Source of the DNA: UBA1067 sp050874585
GTDB taxonomy: Bacteria > Verrucomicrobiota > Kiritimatiellia > RFP12 > UBA1067
DNA: 22,328 bases
Reading direction: 5' to 3'
NCBI GenBank assembly: GCA_050874585.1
Contig: JBNMKZ010000042.1
Coordinates: 1 to 22,328, forward strand
Positions within the stretch are counted from its first letter, which is position 1. Each line of letters opens with the position of its first letter. Positions 7,602 through 15,378 of the stretch are shown here, one piece after another. A program made the position numbers and the translations under genes. A model generated the notes under the pieces. That model was given only the letters and a program-made list of their open reading frames with translations. It was not told where the DNA came from and did no database searches.

Positions 7602-8273
7602 ATGTTCATACGATTGACGAGGTTTGACGGTTCGCCGATTTGGCTGAATGCGAGTTTTGTCGTGACGATTGAACCGGGTCGCTCGGGCGGCTCGATTGTC
7701 GTCCCGATTGGGGACGGTCTCGATTATGAGGTCCGTGAGTCGCCGGCGGTCGTGCTTGAACGCCTTGGCAATGCCCCGACCCCAGAACTGATTCCTGTGC
7801 CGATTTCCGATTCGCTTTCGAAACTTCCCGTGGATATGCGCCCGGAAGGAGGATTGCTCCCGAATGCCAAGCAGTTGGCTCAGGAAGCCCGTGAGCAGGC
7901 GGCGAAGGATGCGAAGGCGGAAAAAAAGTCCCTTGAGCCGAAGGTGTCCGTCGGTGACGCGCCGTCTGCGGATGCGGACGCGACGGGGACGGTGACGAAG
8001 CCGCGGACGCGCAAGACGGCCTCGACGGCGAAGAAGACGACGCGTGCGCGCACGAAGGCGGCCAAGAAGCCGATTCTCGATCTGACCGAAGAGCAGGTCG
8101 GGCGGTTGCGCAAGATGGCCCCGGGTTCGGTCAAGAAACTCCTGAACACGCTTGTCACGCAGTTCAAGGTGGCGGATGCTGAGGCCACGCTGAAGGCCCT
8201 GGTGGCGCATGATGTCGTGATGACGGATGAGCGCGAGCGCGTCTTCTGGAAGCCGCCGGTTTCGCCGGACTGA
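7602..8273 (+). CDS. FlbD-like N-domain fused to Lys/Ala linker and C-terminal helical domain
   Basis: 223 aa. Residues 1-55 (MFIRLTRFDGSPIWLNA, then VVTIEP, then YEVRESPAVVLERL) resemble FlbD, a ~60-80-aa protein usually encoded in flagellar operons; no flagellar gene is in this window. Residues ~85-110 are Ala/Lys/Glu helical. Residues ~120-158 form a basic Lys/Thr/Arg/Ala-rich linker (KTASTAKKTTRARTKAAKK), like a histone-H1-type tail and a likely nucleic-acid contact. Residues ~160-218 form a compact helical domain with an aromatic end (RVFWKPP), possibly a winged helix. The start codon sits directly at the predicted transcription start and no Shine-Dalgarno is present, consistent with leaderless translation. 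A DNA- or RNA-binding role is inferred from the linker only. It is followed by its own terminator. Confidence 0.7.
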   Translation: MFIRLTRFDGSPIWLNASFVVTIEPGRSGGSIVVPIGDGLDYEVRESPAVVLERLGNAPTPELIPVPISDSLSKLPVDMRPEGGLLPNAKQLAQEAREQAAKDAKAEKKSLEPKVSVGDAPSADADATGTVTKPRTRKTASTAKKTTRARTKAAKKPILDLTEEQVGRLRKMAPGSVKKLLNTLVTQFKVADAEATLKALVAHDVVMTDERERVFWKPPVSPD

Positions 8274-8296
8274 CGATTTTTATCCACTCCCTCCCT

Positions 8297-8327
8297 GCCC
8301 CGGGGCACTTTAGCCCCGGGGCATTTT
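8297..8327 (+). terminator. Intrinsic terminator after FlbD-like gene
   Basis: Stem GCCCCGGGGC (8297-8306) and GCCCCGGGGC (8313-8322) with a 6-nt loop, followed by ATTTT. Each arm is itself palindromic, so alternative foldings are possible; T-run modest. Confidence 0.8.
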
Positions 8328-8342
8328 CATCTGAGGTGACCC

Positions 8343-8355
8343 ATTTTGGTATAAT
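8343..8355 (+). promoter_or_regulatory. TGGTATAAT promoter
   Basis: TTTTGG-TATAAT (hexamer 8350-8355) with the TGn extension and no -35 consensus. Drives the lipoprotein gene and probably the ABC-F gene 3 bp after it. Confidence 0.75.
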
Positions 8356-8376
8356 ACGCACAAAAGGATGAAACGG

Positions 8377-8838
8377 ATGACATTTGGCAGAGTCAGGTTT
8401 GGACAAATGATGCAGGCGCGGCGATTTTCCGTCGTTCTGCGTGTCGTGATTCCGTCGGTTCTTCTTTTCCTGTTGGTTGGGTGTCGGTCGGGTCGCTATG
8501 AGCTGACAGATCCTGTCAAGAGCCAGTTCATTGAGGTCGCCGCCGACGACCGCTGGCAGATTGTCCTCGACGAGAACCGGACGACGGGCTATGAGTGGAC
8601 GGCGACCTGTGCGGATAGCCTCGTGGACCTTTCGTTAGGTCATCGGGAACCCGAGAACGCGGAAGGTCTTTGCGGTGTGCCGGGCAAGGCCGTCGTGACG
8701 ATGCACATTCGCCGCGGATTCGCGGGGCCCACGGAAGTGACGTTGAGGTATCGGCGCAGCTGGTCGAATGAAACGGCGCGAGAGATTGTGCTGGTGCTGT
8801 ACCGAAAAACGGGGGATCACGCCCCCTGGAAGAGGTAG
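8377..8838 (+). CDS. Chagasin/I42-family protease inhibitor lipoprotein
   Basis: 153 aa from ATG 8377, chosen because AAGGA sits 8 nt upstream; ATG 8368 in the same frame would start only a few bases after the predicted transcript start and lacks a spaced RBS. The N-terminus has basic residues, a hydrophobic core (VVIPSVLLFLLVGC) and a lipobox LLVGC, so the mature protein is lipid-anchored at Cys. The rest matches the chagasin (MEROPS I42) fold: IVLDENRTTGYEWTA carries the NxTTGYxW loop that enters the active site of papain-type cysteine proteases; GVPGKAVVTM and the final loop TLRYRRSW match the third inhibitory loop region. It should bind and block secreted cysteine proteases in the periplasm or at the surface. 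The target protease is not in the window. The gene ends 3 bp before the ABC-F gene, so the two are cotranscribed. Confidence 0.8.
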   Translation: MTFGRVRFGQMMQARRFSVVLRVVIPSVLLFLLVGCRSGRYELTDPVKSQFIEVAADDRWQIVLDENRTTGYEWTATCADSLVDLSLGHREPENAEGLCGVPGKAVVTMHIRRGFAGPTEVTLRYRRSWSNETAREIVLVLYRKTGDHAPWKR

Positions 8839-8841
8839 ACG

Positions 8842-10539
8842 ATGAGTGATTTTCTGATGTCCCTGAAGGACGTATCCCTTGCCTTTGGCGGCCCTGCCAT
8901 TCTGGACGGGGTTTCGATTTCGATTTCGAAGGGCCTCCGTGCCGCACTGACCGGGCGGAATGGGGAGGGCAAATCCACGCTGATGAAGGTCATTGCCGGG
9001 GAACTTGAGCCGGACAGCGGCGAAATCGTCCGGGCACCGGGCCTGCGCACGGTCTACGTCTCGCAGGAAGTGCCGCACGACCGGCCGGGTGACGCGGCGT
9101 TCAATGCGCTTTCAGGCGGTGGTCGCCGACGCAAGATTCTGGAGGAGGCTCTGCTGTCGAAACCCGACCTGCTGCTCCTGGACGAGCCGACGAACCACCT
9201 CGACATCGAGGCGATTGACTGGTTGGAGGGGTTCATCCGGCGAAGCCGCGAAATGGCCGTGCTCATCGTGACGCACGACCGCCGCTTCCTGAAGCGAGTG
9301 GCGACGCAGATTTTTGACCTCGATCGCGGCGAGCTGTCGGGTTGGGAGTGCGACTATGCGACGTTCGTCAAGCGGAAGGCGGAACTCTTGGCGGACGAGG
9401 CCGTCTACTGGGAGCGCAAGTCGAAGAAACTGGCACAGGAGGAGGCTTGGATTCGCCGGGGCGTGAAGGCCCGGACGACGCGGAACGAGGGGCGCGTTGC
9501 CGCTCTGATGAAATTGCGCGAGGAATTTGCGGCGCGGCGAAAGTCCGTCGGTTCGGCCACCATGAAGCTCGATACCGCCGCGCCGGGTGGTGTTCGCGTG
9601 CTCAAGATTGAGAACCTCTCCTTTTCGTATGACGGTGCACGGGCCATCATCTCGAACTTTACGGCGGATGTCCTTCGCGGCGAACGCGTCGGCATTCTCG
9701 GCGGGAACGGTGCGGGCAAGACGACGCTTCTCAAGCTCCTGACGGGACGGCTTCAGCCGACGGCGGGTCGCGTGACGATTGGGACAAATGTCGAGATGGC
9801 GTTCTTTGACCAGCTCCGTACGGAACTCAAGCCCGAACTCTCGGTCAAGGAGAATGTGGCCAGCGACCGTGACGAGGTTGTCGTCGGCGGCATCAAGAAG
9901 CATGTCTACTCCTATCTTGCCGACTTCCTCTTTACGCCCGAACGGTGCCGAACGCCCGTCAAGGCTCTGTCGGGCGGCGAACGCGCTCGGCTTCTCCTTG
10001 CAAAACTTTTCATGCGTCCGGCCAATCTCCTTGTTATGGACGAGCCGACGAACGACCTTGACGTGGAGACGCTGGAACTTCTTGAGGAGCAGCTTCTGGC
10101 CTATTCGGGAACGCTCCTGCTGGTGTCGCACGACCGCGAGTTCCTCGACAACGTCGTGACGTCGACATTCGTCCTCGAAGGGGATGGGCAGGTGCGGTGC
10201 TATCCGGGCGGCTACGAGGACTACCTTCGCCAGAGGCCGGTGCCCGTTCGCGCGAATGCAAAGGCCGAGAAGGCCTCCGAGACGAATCGGCGCGAGGTCG
10301 CATCCGGCTCGCGCAAGCTGTCGTATGGAGAGAAACGCGAGTTTGACGCGTTGCCGGCGAAGATTGACGCGCTGGAGAAGGAGGTGGCGGAGTTGCGGGA
10401 AACGCTGTCGAGCGGCGACCTCTATCGGACAGATCCCGTACGGGCGCAGGCGTCGGCGACGCGCCTTCCCGAGGCGGAGGCCGAGCTGGACGCGGCAGTT
10501 GAGCGGTGGGCCGAACTGGGCGAACGGGCTGGAGTTTAG
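8842..10539 (+). CDS. ABC-F ATPase, Uup-like, with shortened first NBD
   Basis: 565 aa, no membrane segments; two nucleotide-binding domains in tandem plus a C-terminal coiled coil, the ABC-F layout of ribosome-acting ATPases such as Uup. NBD1: Walker A GRNGEGKS (38-45), Q-loop Gln75, signature LSGGG (90-94), Walker B LLLLDEP (109-115), H-loop THDR. NBD2: Walker A GGNGAGKT (~288), signature LSGGERA (~376), Walker B LLVMDEPTND (~397), SHDRE (~428). Between NBDs is the charged linker (~180-235) with WERKSKKLAQEEAWIRRG typical of Uup. The tail (~480-565) is a Glu/Ala coiled coil as in the Uup DNA-binding domain. Odd: only 14 residues separate Gln75 from LSGG in NBD1, where family members have several tens, so the helical subdomain of NBD1 is missing although the ORF is unbroken. 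All ATP motifs remain. Confidence 0.87.
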   Translation: MSDFLMSLKDVSLAFGGPAILDGVSISISKGLRAALTGRNGEGKSTLMKVIAGELEPDSGEIVRAPGLRTVYVSQEVPHDRPGDAAFNALSGGGRRRKILEEALLSKPDLLLLDEPTNHLDIEAIDWLEGFIRRSREMAVLIVTHDRRFLKRVATQIFDLDRGELSGWECDYATFVKRKAELLADEAVYWERKSKKLAQEEAWIRRGVKARTTRNEGRVAALMKLREEFAARRKSVGSATMKLDTAAPGGVRVLKIENLSFSYDGARAIISNFTADVLRGERVGILGGNGAGKTTLLKLLTGRLQPTAGRVTIGTNVEMAFFDQLRTELKPELSVKENVASDRDEVVVGGIKKHVYSYLADFLFTPERCRTPVKALSGGERARLLLAKLFMRPANLLVMDEPTNDLDVETLELLEEQLLAYSGTLLLVSHDREFLDNVVTSTFVLEGDGQVRCYPGGYEDYLRQRPVPVRANAKAEKASETNRREVASGSRKLSYGEKREFDALPAKIDALEKEVAELRETLSSGDLYRTDPVRAQASATRLPEAEAELDAAVERWAELGERAGV

Positions 10540-10571
10540 GCGATGGAAGGTTTTATCGCGCATTTCCCCAC

Positions 10572-10601
10572 TTGCAAAGACCGGCGGGAATGTAGTATAA
10601 T
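10572..10601 (+). promoter_or_regulatory. Promoter of the exb operon
   Basis: TTGCAA (10572-10577), 18-bp spacer, TATAAT (10596-10601). This is one of two places in the window with a recognisable -35 box. It gives a leader of ~63 nt before exbB. The rest of 10540-10670 shows nothing more. Confidence 0.7.
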
Positions 10602-10670
10602 TCACGCAAACGATTTCGGGAGGGGCTATTTCTCGACTCGAAATTGAACCTATAGGAAACGAAAGACAAT

Positions 10671-11492
10671 ATGAACAAGCTGAAAAAATCGCTGATGGCT
10701 GCGGCCATCCTCGTCGGAACCTGCGTGACGCCCATCGCGGCGTACAACTCGTATGCCCAGGGGCTCACGGATGCCGAAGGTAACGCCGTTGAGGAGAATG
10801 CGGCGAAGACTGCGAACGCTGGCGGCGGTTTCTACGACATTGTCTTCGGTTCTGGTATTGTCGGTATGCTTCTGTGGTTCGCCCTCTTCGCGGACTTCGG
10901 TGCCTTCATTTACTTTGCGGTCGACTGCTCGATTCTCGTCAAGCCCGAGAAGCTGATGCCGAACCGCCTGATCAACGGTGTGCAGGCGGCGATGGCCGAG
11001 GGCGATGTGGTGAAGGCGATCCAGACGTGCGAGTCGAACCCGTCCGCGATGAGCGCGATTGTGACGGCGGCCTTCCAGCACATCGAGGAGGGCTTCGAGG
11101 CGATTCAGGAGGCCGTGACGGCGGCATCCGACCTTGAGCAGGAGAAGATTCAGCAGCGGTTGAACTGGATTTCGGTCTGCGGCAACCTTGGCCCGTCTCT
11201 GGGGCTTCTCGGTACGGTGCAAGGCATGATTCTGACCTTCCAGGCGTTGGCTGCCGGTGGTGCCGGTGATGCGGCCGCGCTTGCGAACTCGATTGGTCAG
11301 GCTCTGTGGACGACGGCTGGTGGTCTGGTTACCTCGATTCCGGCCATTACCATCTTCTACATCCTTCGCAACAAGGCGAACCGACTGATTCTCCGCATGA
11401 CGGCGACGACGATGGAACTTCTCAACGGCCTGCGCAACGTTTCGGTCGATGAAGGTGCCGAAGCCGTCCCCACTGAGGAAGTCCCCGCCTAA
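10671..11492 (+). CDS. exbB: ExbB/TolQ/MotA-type proton channel subunit
   Basis: 273 aa. The N-terminus has a cleavable signal-like sequence (MNKLKKSLMAAAILVG, cleavage probably after SYA near residue 29), followed by a short periplasmic Ala/Asn-rich stretch, as in the longer ExbB proteins. Three membrane helices follow: ~58-82 (GMLLWFALFADFGAFIYFAV), ~173-195 (LGPSLGLLGTVQGMILTF) and ~205-230 (ALWTTAGGLVTSIPAITIFY). The large cytoplasmic loop between the first two contains the MotA/TolQ/ExbB helix bundle. The conserved Gly/Pro/Thr-rich helices line the proton path. Works with the two ExbD proteins encoded next to turn proton flow into force on a TonB-like partner. First gene of a six-gene operon. 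Whether it serves TonB, Tol or another partner cannot be told by sequence; the next genes suggest the toroid protein. Confidence 0.9.
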   Translation: MNKLKKSLMAAAILVGTCVTPIAAYNSYAQGLTDAEGNAVEENAAKTANAGGGFYDIVFGSGIVGMLLWFALFADFGAFIYFAVDCSILVKPEKLMPNRLINGVQAAMAEGDVVKAIQTCESNPSAMSAIVTAAFQHIEEGFEAIQEAVTAASDLEQEKIQQRLNWISVCGNLGPSLGLLGTVQGMILTFQALAAGGAGDAAALANSIGQALWTTAGGLVTSIPAITIFYILRNKANRLILRMTATTMELLNGLRNVSVDEGAEAVPTEEVPA

Positions 11493-11504
11493 TCGGGAGA
11501 CGAA

Positions 11505-11984
11505 ATGGCGAGAAAACCACAGGAAGCCCCCGCCCTCGACATGACGCCAATGATTGACGTCGTGTTCGAGCTCATCATCTTCTTCGTCGTCACGCTGACC
11601 GAGGCGCAGAAGAAGGACGAGACGATTGAGCTTGAGGACGGGCAGCATGGCATTGTCCTGACGCCGGAGGAATTGCCCCCGACGCACATGATGGTCGACA
11701 TTGGCCTGAAGAACGGCAAGCCCCGCATTTCGATGGGTGACCGGGATGTCACGCCGGAGGAGATCGGCCGCCGCGTGAAGAAGAAATTCAGCAAGATTGG
11801 CGAATTCCCCGTCATGATTCGCGCCGACTACGCGGTTCCCCACTGGGCCGTCGCGAAGGTGATGAACGCATGCACCGAGAACGGCATCTGGAAGATTTCC
11901 TTCGTGGCCATCGGCGAGGACAAGACATCCAAGCCGGGTCACCCGGCGCGTAAGCGGCTGGACGCCCTGAAGAGGAGGAGATAA
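11505..11984 (+). CDS. exbD: ExbD/TolR-type subunit 1
   Basis: 159 aa. GGGAG lies 5 nt before ATG 11505. Short cytoplasmic start, then a single membrane helix DVVFELIIFFVVT with the essential membrane Asp (Asp18), then the periplasmic ExbD domain (~60-150: a strand/helix pattern with DIGLKNGKPRISMGDRDV and ending MNACTENGIWKISFVA). The C-terminus is extended by a Lys/Arg/Pro tail (HPARKRLDALKRRR), which is unusual. Its first ~30 residues are almost identical to those of ExbD2. The AGGAGGAG inside its last codons is the Shine-Dalgarno for ExbD2. With ExbB it forms the proton-driven motor. Confidence 0.9.
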   Translation: MARKPQEAPALDMTPMIDVVFELIIFFVVTLTEAQKKDETIELEDGQHGIVLTPEELPPTHMMVDIGLKNGKPRISMGDRDVTPEEIGRRVKKKFSKIGEFPVMIRADYAVPHWAVAKVMNACTENGIWKISFVAIGEDKTSKPGHPARKRLDALKRRR

Positions 11985-11986
11985 TC

Positions 11987-12394
11987 ATGGCGAGAAAACC
12001 GCAGGATGCGCCCGCGCTTGACATGACGCCGATGATTGACGTCGTGTTTGAGCTTATCATCTTCTTCGTTGTGACGATTAAGCAGGAGGATCTGTTCTCA
12101 AAGCTGAACGCGAACCGTCCGGCTCCCTCAAGCGGGTCCGCCGAGTCGTCCAACGACACGACGGTGACGATTGCGATTGGGCAGGGACGAAACGCGAACG
12201 GTGTCATCGTCTACAACCAGCGTGAAATCAAGTTGCCGGAACTGGACCGCAACCTCAGCGAGGTCGCCGCGACGTCGAAGAAGACGCCGATCATCATTCG
12301 GTGCGCCGAGATGTCGCCGCACAAGGCGCTGATTGACGTGCTGGACGTCTGCTATCGGCATGGGCTGTTTAGTGTCAGCATCTTCACGATGTGA
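11987..12394 (+). CDS. exbD: ExbD/TolR-type subunit 2
   Basis: 135 aa, starting 2 bp after ExbD1. Residues 1-30 (MARKPQDAPALDMTPMIDVV and on) repeat ExbD1 with one conservative change and at high DNA identity, including Asp18 in the membrane helix. The periplasmic part differs fully: a Ser/Pro/Asn linker (~45-58), then TVTIAIGQGRNANGVIVYNQ and the helix-strand end VLDVCYRHGLFSVSIFTM typical of ExbD. It looks like a tandem duplication in which the membrane anchor is kept constant while the sensor domain diverged. Two ExbD copies after one ExbB is common in PVC bacteria and may form a mixed dimer. Confidence 0.9.
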   Translation: MARKPQDAPALDMTPMIDVVFELIIFFVVTIKQEDLFSKLNANRPAPSSGSAESSNDTTVTIAIGQGRNANGVIVYNQREIKLPELDRNLSEVAATSKKTPIIIRCAEMSPHKALIDVLDVCYRHGLFSVSIFTM

Positions 12395-12430
12395 CGCGGA
12401 TATTCTCAAGGGGTGTGACGGAGGTTTGAG

Positions 12431-14143
12431 ATGAGCGAAGAGATGGACGAACAGGTCGGCGAGGCACTCACCAGCGAGGAGTTGTTCGAGCAGCGCAAGG
12501 CCGAGATTGACGCGCTTTTCGAGGAGCGCGGCTTCTTTCGGCGTATGGGCGATATGTTCTCGGGACTCTCCAAGCCCCGCAGTTCGCGTGAGTACAAGAT
12601 TGCGAAGACTGAACTTCAGCGTCTGATGGCTCCGCTTCTCGCCATCCTTCTCCCCGTGCTCGGCGTGGTTTCGCTGATTGTCATCACGGCCGTTTCGGGG
12701 CAGAATAAGGACGTCATTACGCTTGAAATTGCGAAGGTCCAGGAGGAGGAGGCCCCCCTTGAGGAGGAGACCGAGCCGGAACCCGAGCCGCCGCCAGAAG
12801 ATCCGCCGGACGAGGTCGTCGATGTTGTCGTTGATACGCCCGTCGTCGGCCCGATTACAGACGTTCCGACCCCGCCGTCTCCGGCTCCGCTGGAGAATGT
12901 GTCGGTCAAGCCGGCTCCGCAGGATTCGGTTGCCATCATCAAGTCCCCCATCAAGATGAAGTCCATGCAGGGTTCGCGTACGCCGGGTATGATCGGTCAG
13001 CTGACGCGTGGTGGTGCGGGGTATGGTGATGCGAAGACCGAGGGTGCCGTCTTGAAGGCCCTGCGTTGGCTGAAGCACACGCAGAAGTCGAATGGTATGT
13101 GGGAAGGACCGATTTCCAATACGGGACTCGCCGTGTTGGCCTACCTTGCCCATGGTGAAACACCGGCCTCAAAGGAGTTTGGAACGACCGTCGAACGGGC
13201 GTTGCGCGCCTTGATTGACGCGCAGTACGAGAAGGACGGCGTGTGCAAGTTCAGGAACACGGATGGAAACGAGTACGCCTTCCTGATCGTCACCTACGCG
13301 CTCTGCGAGGCGTATGGCATGACGCACAACCCGAATGTCAAGGAAGTGGCGATGAAGGCGCTTGGCCGCATTGTTGAGAACCAGAGTCCGACGGGTGGCT
13401 ACGACTACAAGCTCAACAAGACATCGACGCGAGACGATATGTCGTTCGCCGGGTGGGCATTGCAGGCGCTGAAAGCCGGCAAGATGGCCGGTCTTCACCC
13501 GGATGGACTTGAGGAGTGCATCAAGAAGTCCATCAAGTACATGAAGACGCGGGCGTTCAAGAACGGTGGCTTCGGCTACTGTGCGGGGCAGGATCCGACG
13601 GGGCTGACGGCGACGGGATGCCTTGCCATGCAGTTGCTGGGCTACGGCGACCAAAAGGAGGTCGTGGACTCGCTCGACTCCATGCGCAAGTGGTTGCCCG
13701 TCTTCGAGTCGAAGGAGAAGTTTACGCCGGGCGGTCCGTGCCCCGGGCTGAATGCCCAGTACTACTGCTATTATGCGGCGCAGTGCAAGTACCAGGCCGG
13801 GATGAAGCAGGGGGCAACCCCGGCGGATGTCAAGACCTGGCAGGACTGGAACCTGGCGATGAAGAAGCTCTATCCGTCCTCCATCGTGACGCTCGACCAG
13901 AAGATTCAGGGGCCGGACGGCAAGGAGCACGCGATGGGCTACTGGAACTACAAGGATCCGACGTGCCAGCAGGGGGGCAAGACGATGGGCACGACCCTGT
14001 GTGCGCTTCAGCTGATGGTCTACTACCGTTACCTGCCGACGACCCAGACGAAGGCGGGTGCCGTCGCCGGGTCTGACGATGCTGGTGCCGGCAAGAAGGA
14101 CGCCAAGAAGTCCAACGACGTTGATGTCGAGGTGGACATCTAA
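12431..14143 (+). CDS. TonB-like anchored protein with squalene-cyclase-type alpha/alpha toroid
   Basis: 570 aa. GGAGG lies 6 nt before ATG 12431. Architecture: cytoplasmic acidic helix (1-60), one membrane helix (~66-86, LLAILLPVLGVVSLIVITAV), then a Glu/Pro-rich periplasmic spacer (~100-165, EEETEPEPEPPPEDPPDEVV and VPTPPSPAP) just as in TonB, then a globular domain (~195-555) built of repeated helical pairs: AVLKALRWLKHTQKSNGMWE, LAVLAYLAHG, ALRALIDAQ, ALGRIVENQSPTGGYDY, MSFAGWALQALKAG, TGLTATGCLAMQLLG, TTLCALQLMVYYRYLP. These are prenyltransferase/squalene-oxidase repeats of an alpha/alpha barrel. The DxDD/QW motifs of hopene cyclases are not complete, so enzymatic activity is doubtful; a binding toroid is more likely. 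A Lys/Asp tail ends the protein. Placed after exbB-exbD-exbD, it is probably the energised output of the motor, replacing the TonB C-terminal domain by a toroid. Confidence 0.85.
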   Translation: MSEEMDEQVGEALTSEELFEQRKAEIDALFEERGFFRRMGDMFSGLSKPRSSREYKIAKTELQRLMAPLLAILLPVLGVVSLIVITAVSGQNKDVITLEIAKVQEEEAPLEEETEPEPEPPPEDPPDEVVDVVVDTPVVGPITDVPTPPSPAPLENVSVKPAPQDSVAIIKSPIKMKSMQGSRTPGMIGQLTRGGAGYGDAKTEGAVLKALRWLKHTQKSNGMWEGPISNTGLAVLAYLAHGETPASKEFGTTVERALRALIDAQYEKDGVCKFRNTDGNEYAFLIVTYALCEAYGMTHNPNVKEVAMKALGRIVENQSPTGGYDYKLNKTSTRDDMSFAGWALQALKAGKMAGLHPDGLEECIKKSIKYMKTRAFKNGGFGYCAGQDPTGLTATGCLAMQLLGYGDQKEVVDSLDSMRKWLPVFESKEKFTPGGPCPGLNAQYYCYYAAQCKYQAGMKQGATPADVKTWQDWNLAMKKLYPSSIVTLDQKIQGPDGKEHAMGYWNYKDPTCQQGGKTMGTTLCALQLMVYYRYLPTTQTKAGAVAGSDDAGAGKKDAKKSNDVDVEVDI

Positions 14144-14154
14144 GGTTCGGGCTT

Positions 14155-15378
14155 GTGACATTTCCGCTTTTCCTTGCCCTGAAGTATCTCAAGCCGAAGC
14201 GTTCCGTTGCCTCGGTGATTACCTGCGTTTCGATCCTCGGCGTGATGCTCGGGGTCGCGGTGGTAATCATTGTCCGAAGCGTCATGACGGGCTTTGGCGA
14301 CATTTGGGAGGAGAAGATTCTGGACTTCAAACCCCATGTCTCGCTTGTTCCGCGTACGGGTAATGTCGTCTCTGACGAGGAGACGACGGCGGCGCGGATG
14401 CGTAAGGTTCCCGGTGTCACGTGTGTGACCCCCGAAATCGATACGCGTGTCCTGTTGGAGCACCGGGGGCGTGTGCTTGCGCCGGTGATTCTTGGCGTGG
14501 ACGGCGATGACTTCATTCGCGCCTATCGGGTCGGTTCGCCGCGGGCCGGCGTTTACGACTTGGACGGTGATTCGATTGTCATTGGCGCACAGGCGGCGCG
14601 GCAACTTGGTGTCTGGGTTGGCGACGAGGTGACGGTCTACTCGCCGAAGACGATGGTCTCGCAGGACGAGGTCTTCCTTCCGGTGAAGTGGAAGGTGACG
14701 GGCATCTTCTCCAGTGGCCAGCACCAGTACGACTCGGGCTATGTCGTCGCTTCGCTGAACAATGTCCGCGACCTGATGGGGATGGAGAAGGGGGTCTTTG
14801 CGATTCATGTGAAGACCGACCGTCCCACGGATGCGACGCGGTTTAACGAACTCGTCGGGCAGCTGAACGAGATTGCGCCGAACCTTCGTTCGATTACCTG
14901 GCGCGAGGCGGATCGTGAAATCTTCAACGCGTTGGCCGTCGAGAAGAACATGACGGCTCTCCTGCTGATGCTGATTTCGCTTGTTGCGGTCTTTTGCGTG
15001 ATGAACACCCTGCTTGTCCTGACCGTCCAGAAAACGCCGGAGATTGGGCTTTTGAAGGCTCTCGGCTTCGGAAAGCGGCAGATTATGGGCGTCTTCATGG
15101 TGCACGGACTGATTCAGTGCGCGGCAGGTGTCGCTCTGGGACTGCTTACGAGTTGGGCCGTTCTCGCCAATCTGCAGCGCATCGTCGAGTGGCTCGCGCA
15201 CATGGGACTTGAGGTCTTTCCCGCGTCCGTTTATGGCCTTGCCGCGATTCCCCATCGGCTGATTGTTTCGGATGTCTTTTGGACGTGTGCGCTTGTCTTT
15301 GTCTTTGGCCTGTTGGCCTCACTCATTCCGGCGCTTTGCGCGGCAACGAAGGATCCCGTCAGGGCATTGAACGAATGA
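14155..15378 (+). CDS. LolC/LolE-like lipoprotein-releasing ABC permease
   Basis: 407 aa from GTG 14155, 11 bp after the previous gene. MacB/FtsX-fold permease: first membrane helix near the N-terminus (~22-45, ITCVSILGVMLGVAVVIIV) preceded by the typical LALKYLKPKRS; large periplasmic domain (~50-260) with KILDFKPHVSLVPR at the position of the LolE/C hook-bearing domain; then three helices (~265-290 LLLMLISLVAVFCVMNTLLV, ~320-345, ~375-398) with the FtsX signature between (TVQKTPEIGLLKALGFGKRQ, the coupling helix contacting the ATPase). With the LolD-like ATPase it should extract lipoproteins from the inner membrane, or export another substrate. Only one permease gene is present, so the complex would be a homodimer like LolF-type systems. 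A generic FtsX-type exporter remains possible. Confidence 0.87.
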   Translation: MTFPLFLALKYLKPKRSVASVITCVSILGVMLGVAVVIIVRSVMTGFGDIWEEKILDFKPHVSLVPRTGNVVSDEETTAARMRKVPGVTCVTPEIDTRVLLEHRGRVLAPVILGVDGDDFIRAYRVGSPRAGVYDLDGDSIVIGAQAARQLGVWVGDEVTVYSPKTMVSQDEVFLPVKWKVTGIFSSGQHQYDSGYVVASLNNVRDLMGMEKGVFAIHVKTDRPTDATRFNELVGQLNEIAPNLRSITWREADREIFNALAVEKNMTALLLMLISLVAVFCVMNTLLVLTVQKTPEIGLLKALGFGKRQIMGVFMVHGLIQCAAGVALGLLTSWAVLANLQRIVEWLAHMGLEVFPASVYGLAAIPHRLIVSDVFWTCALVFVFGLLASLIPALCAATKDPVRALNE

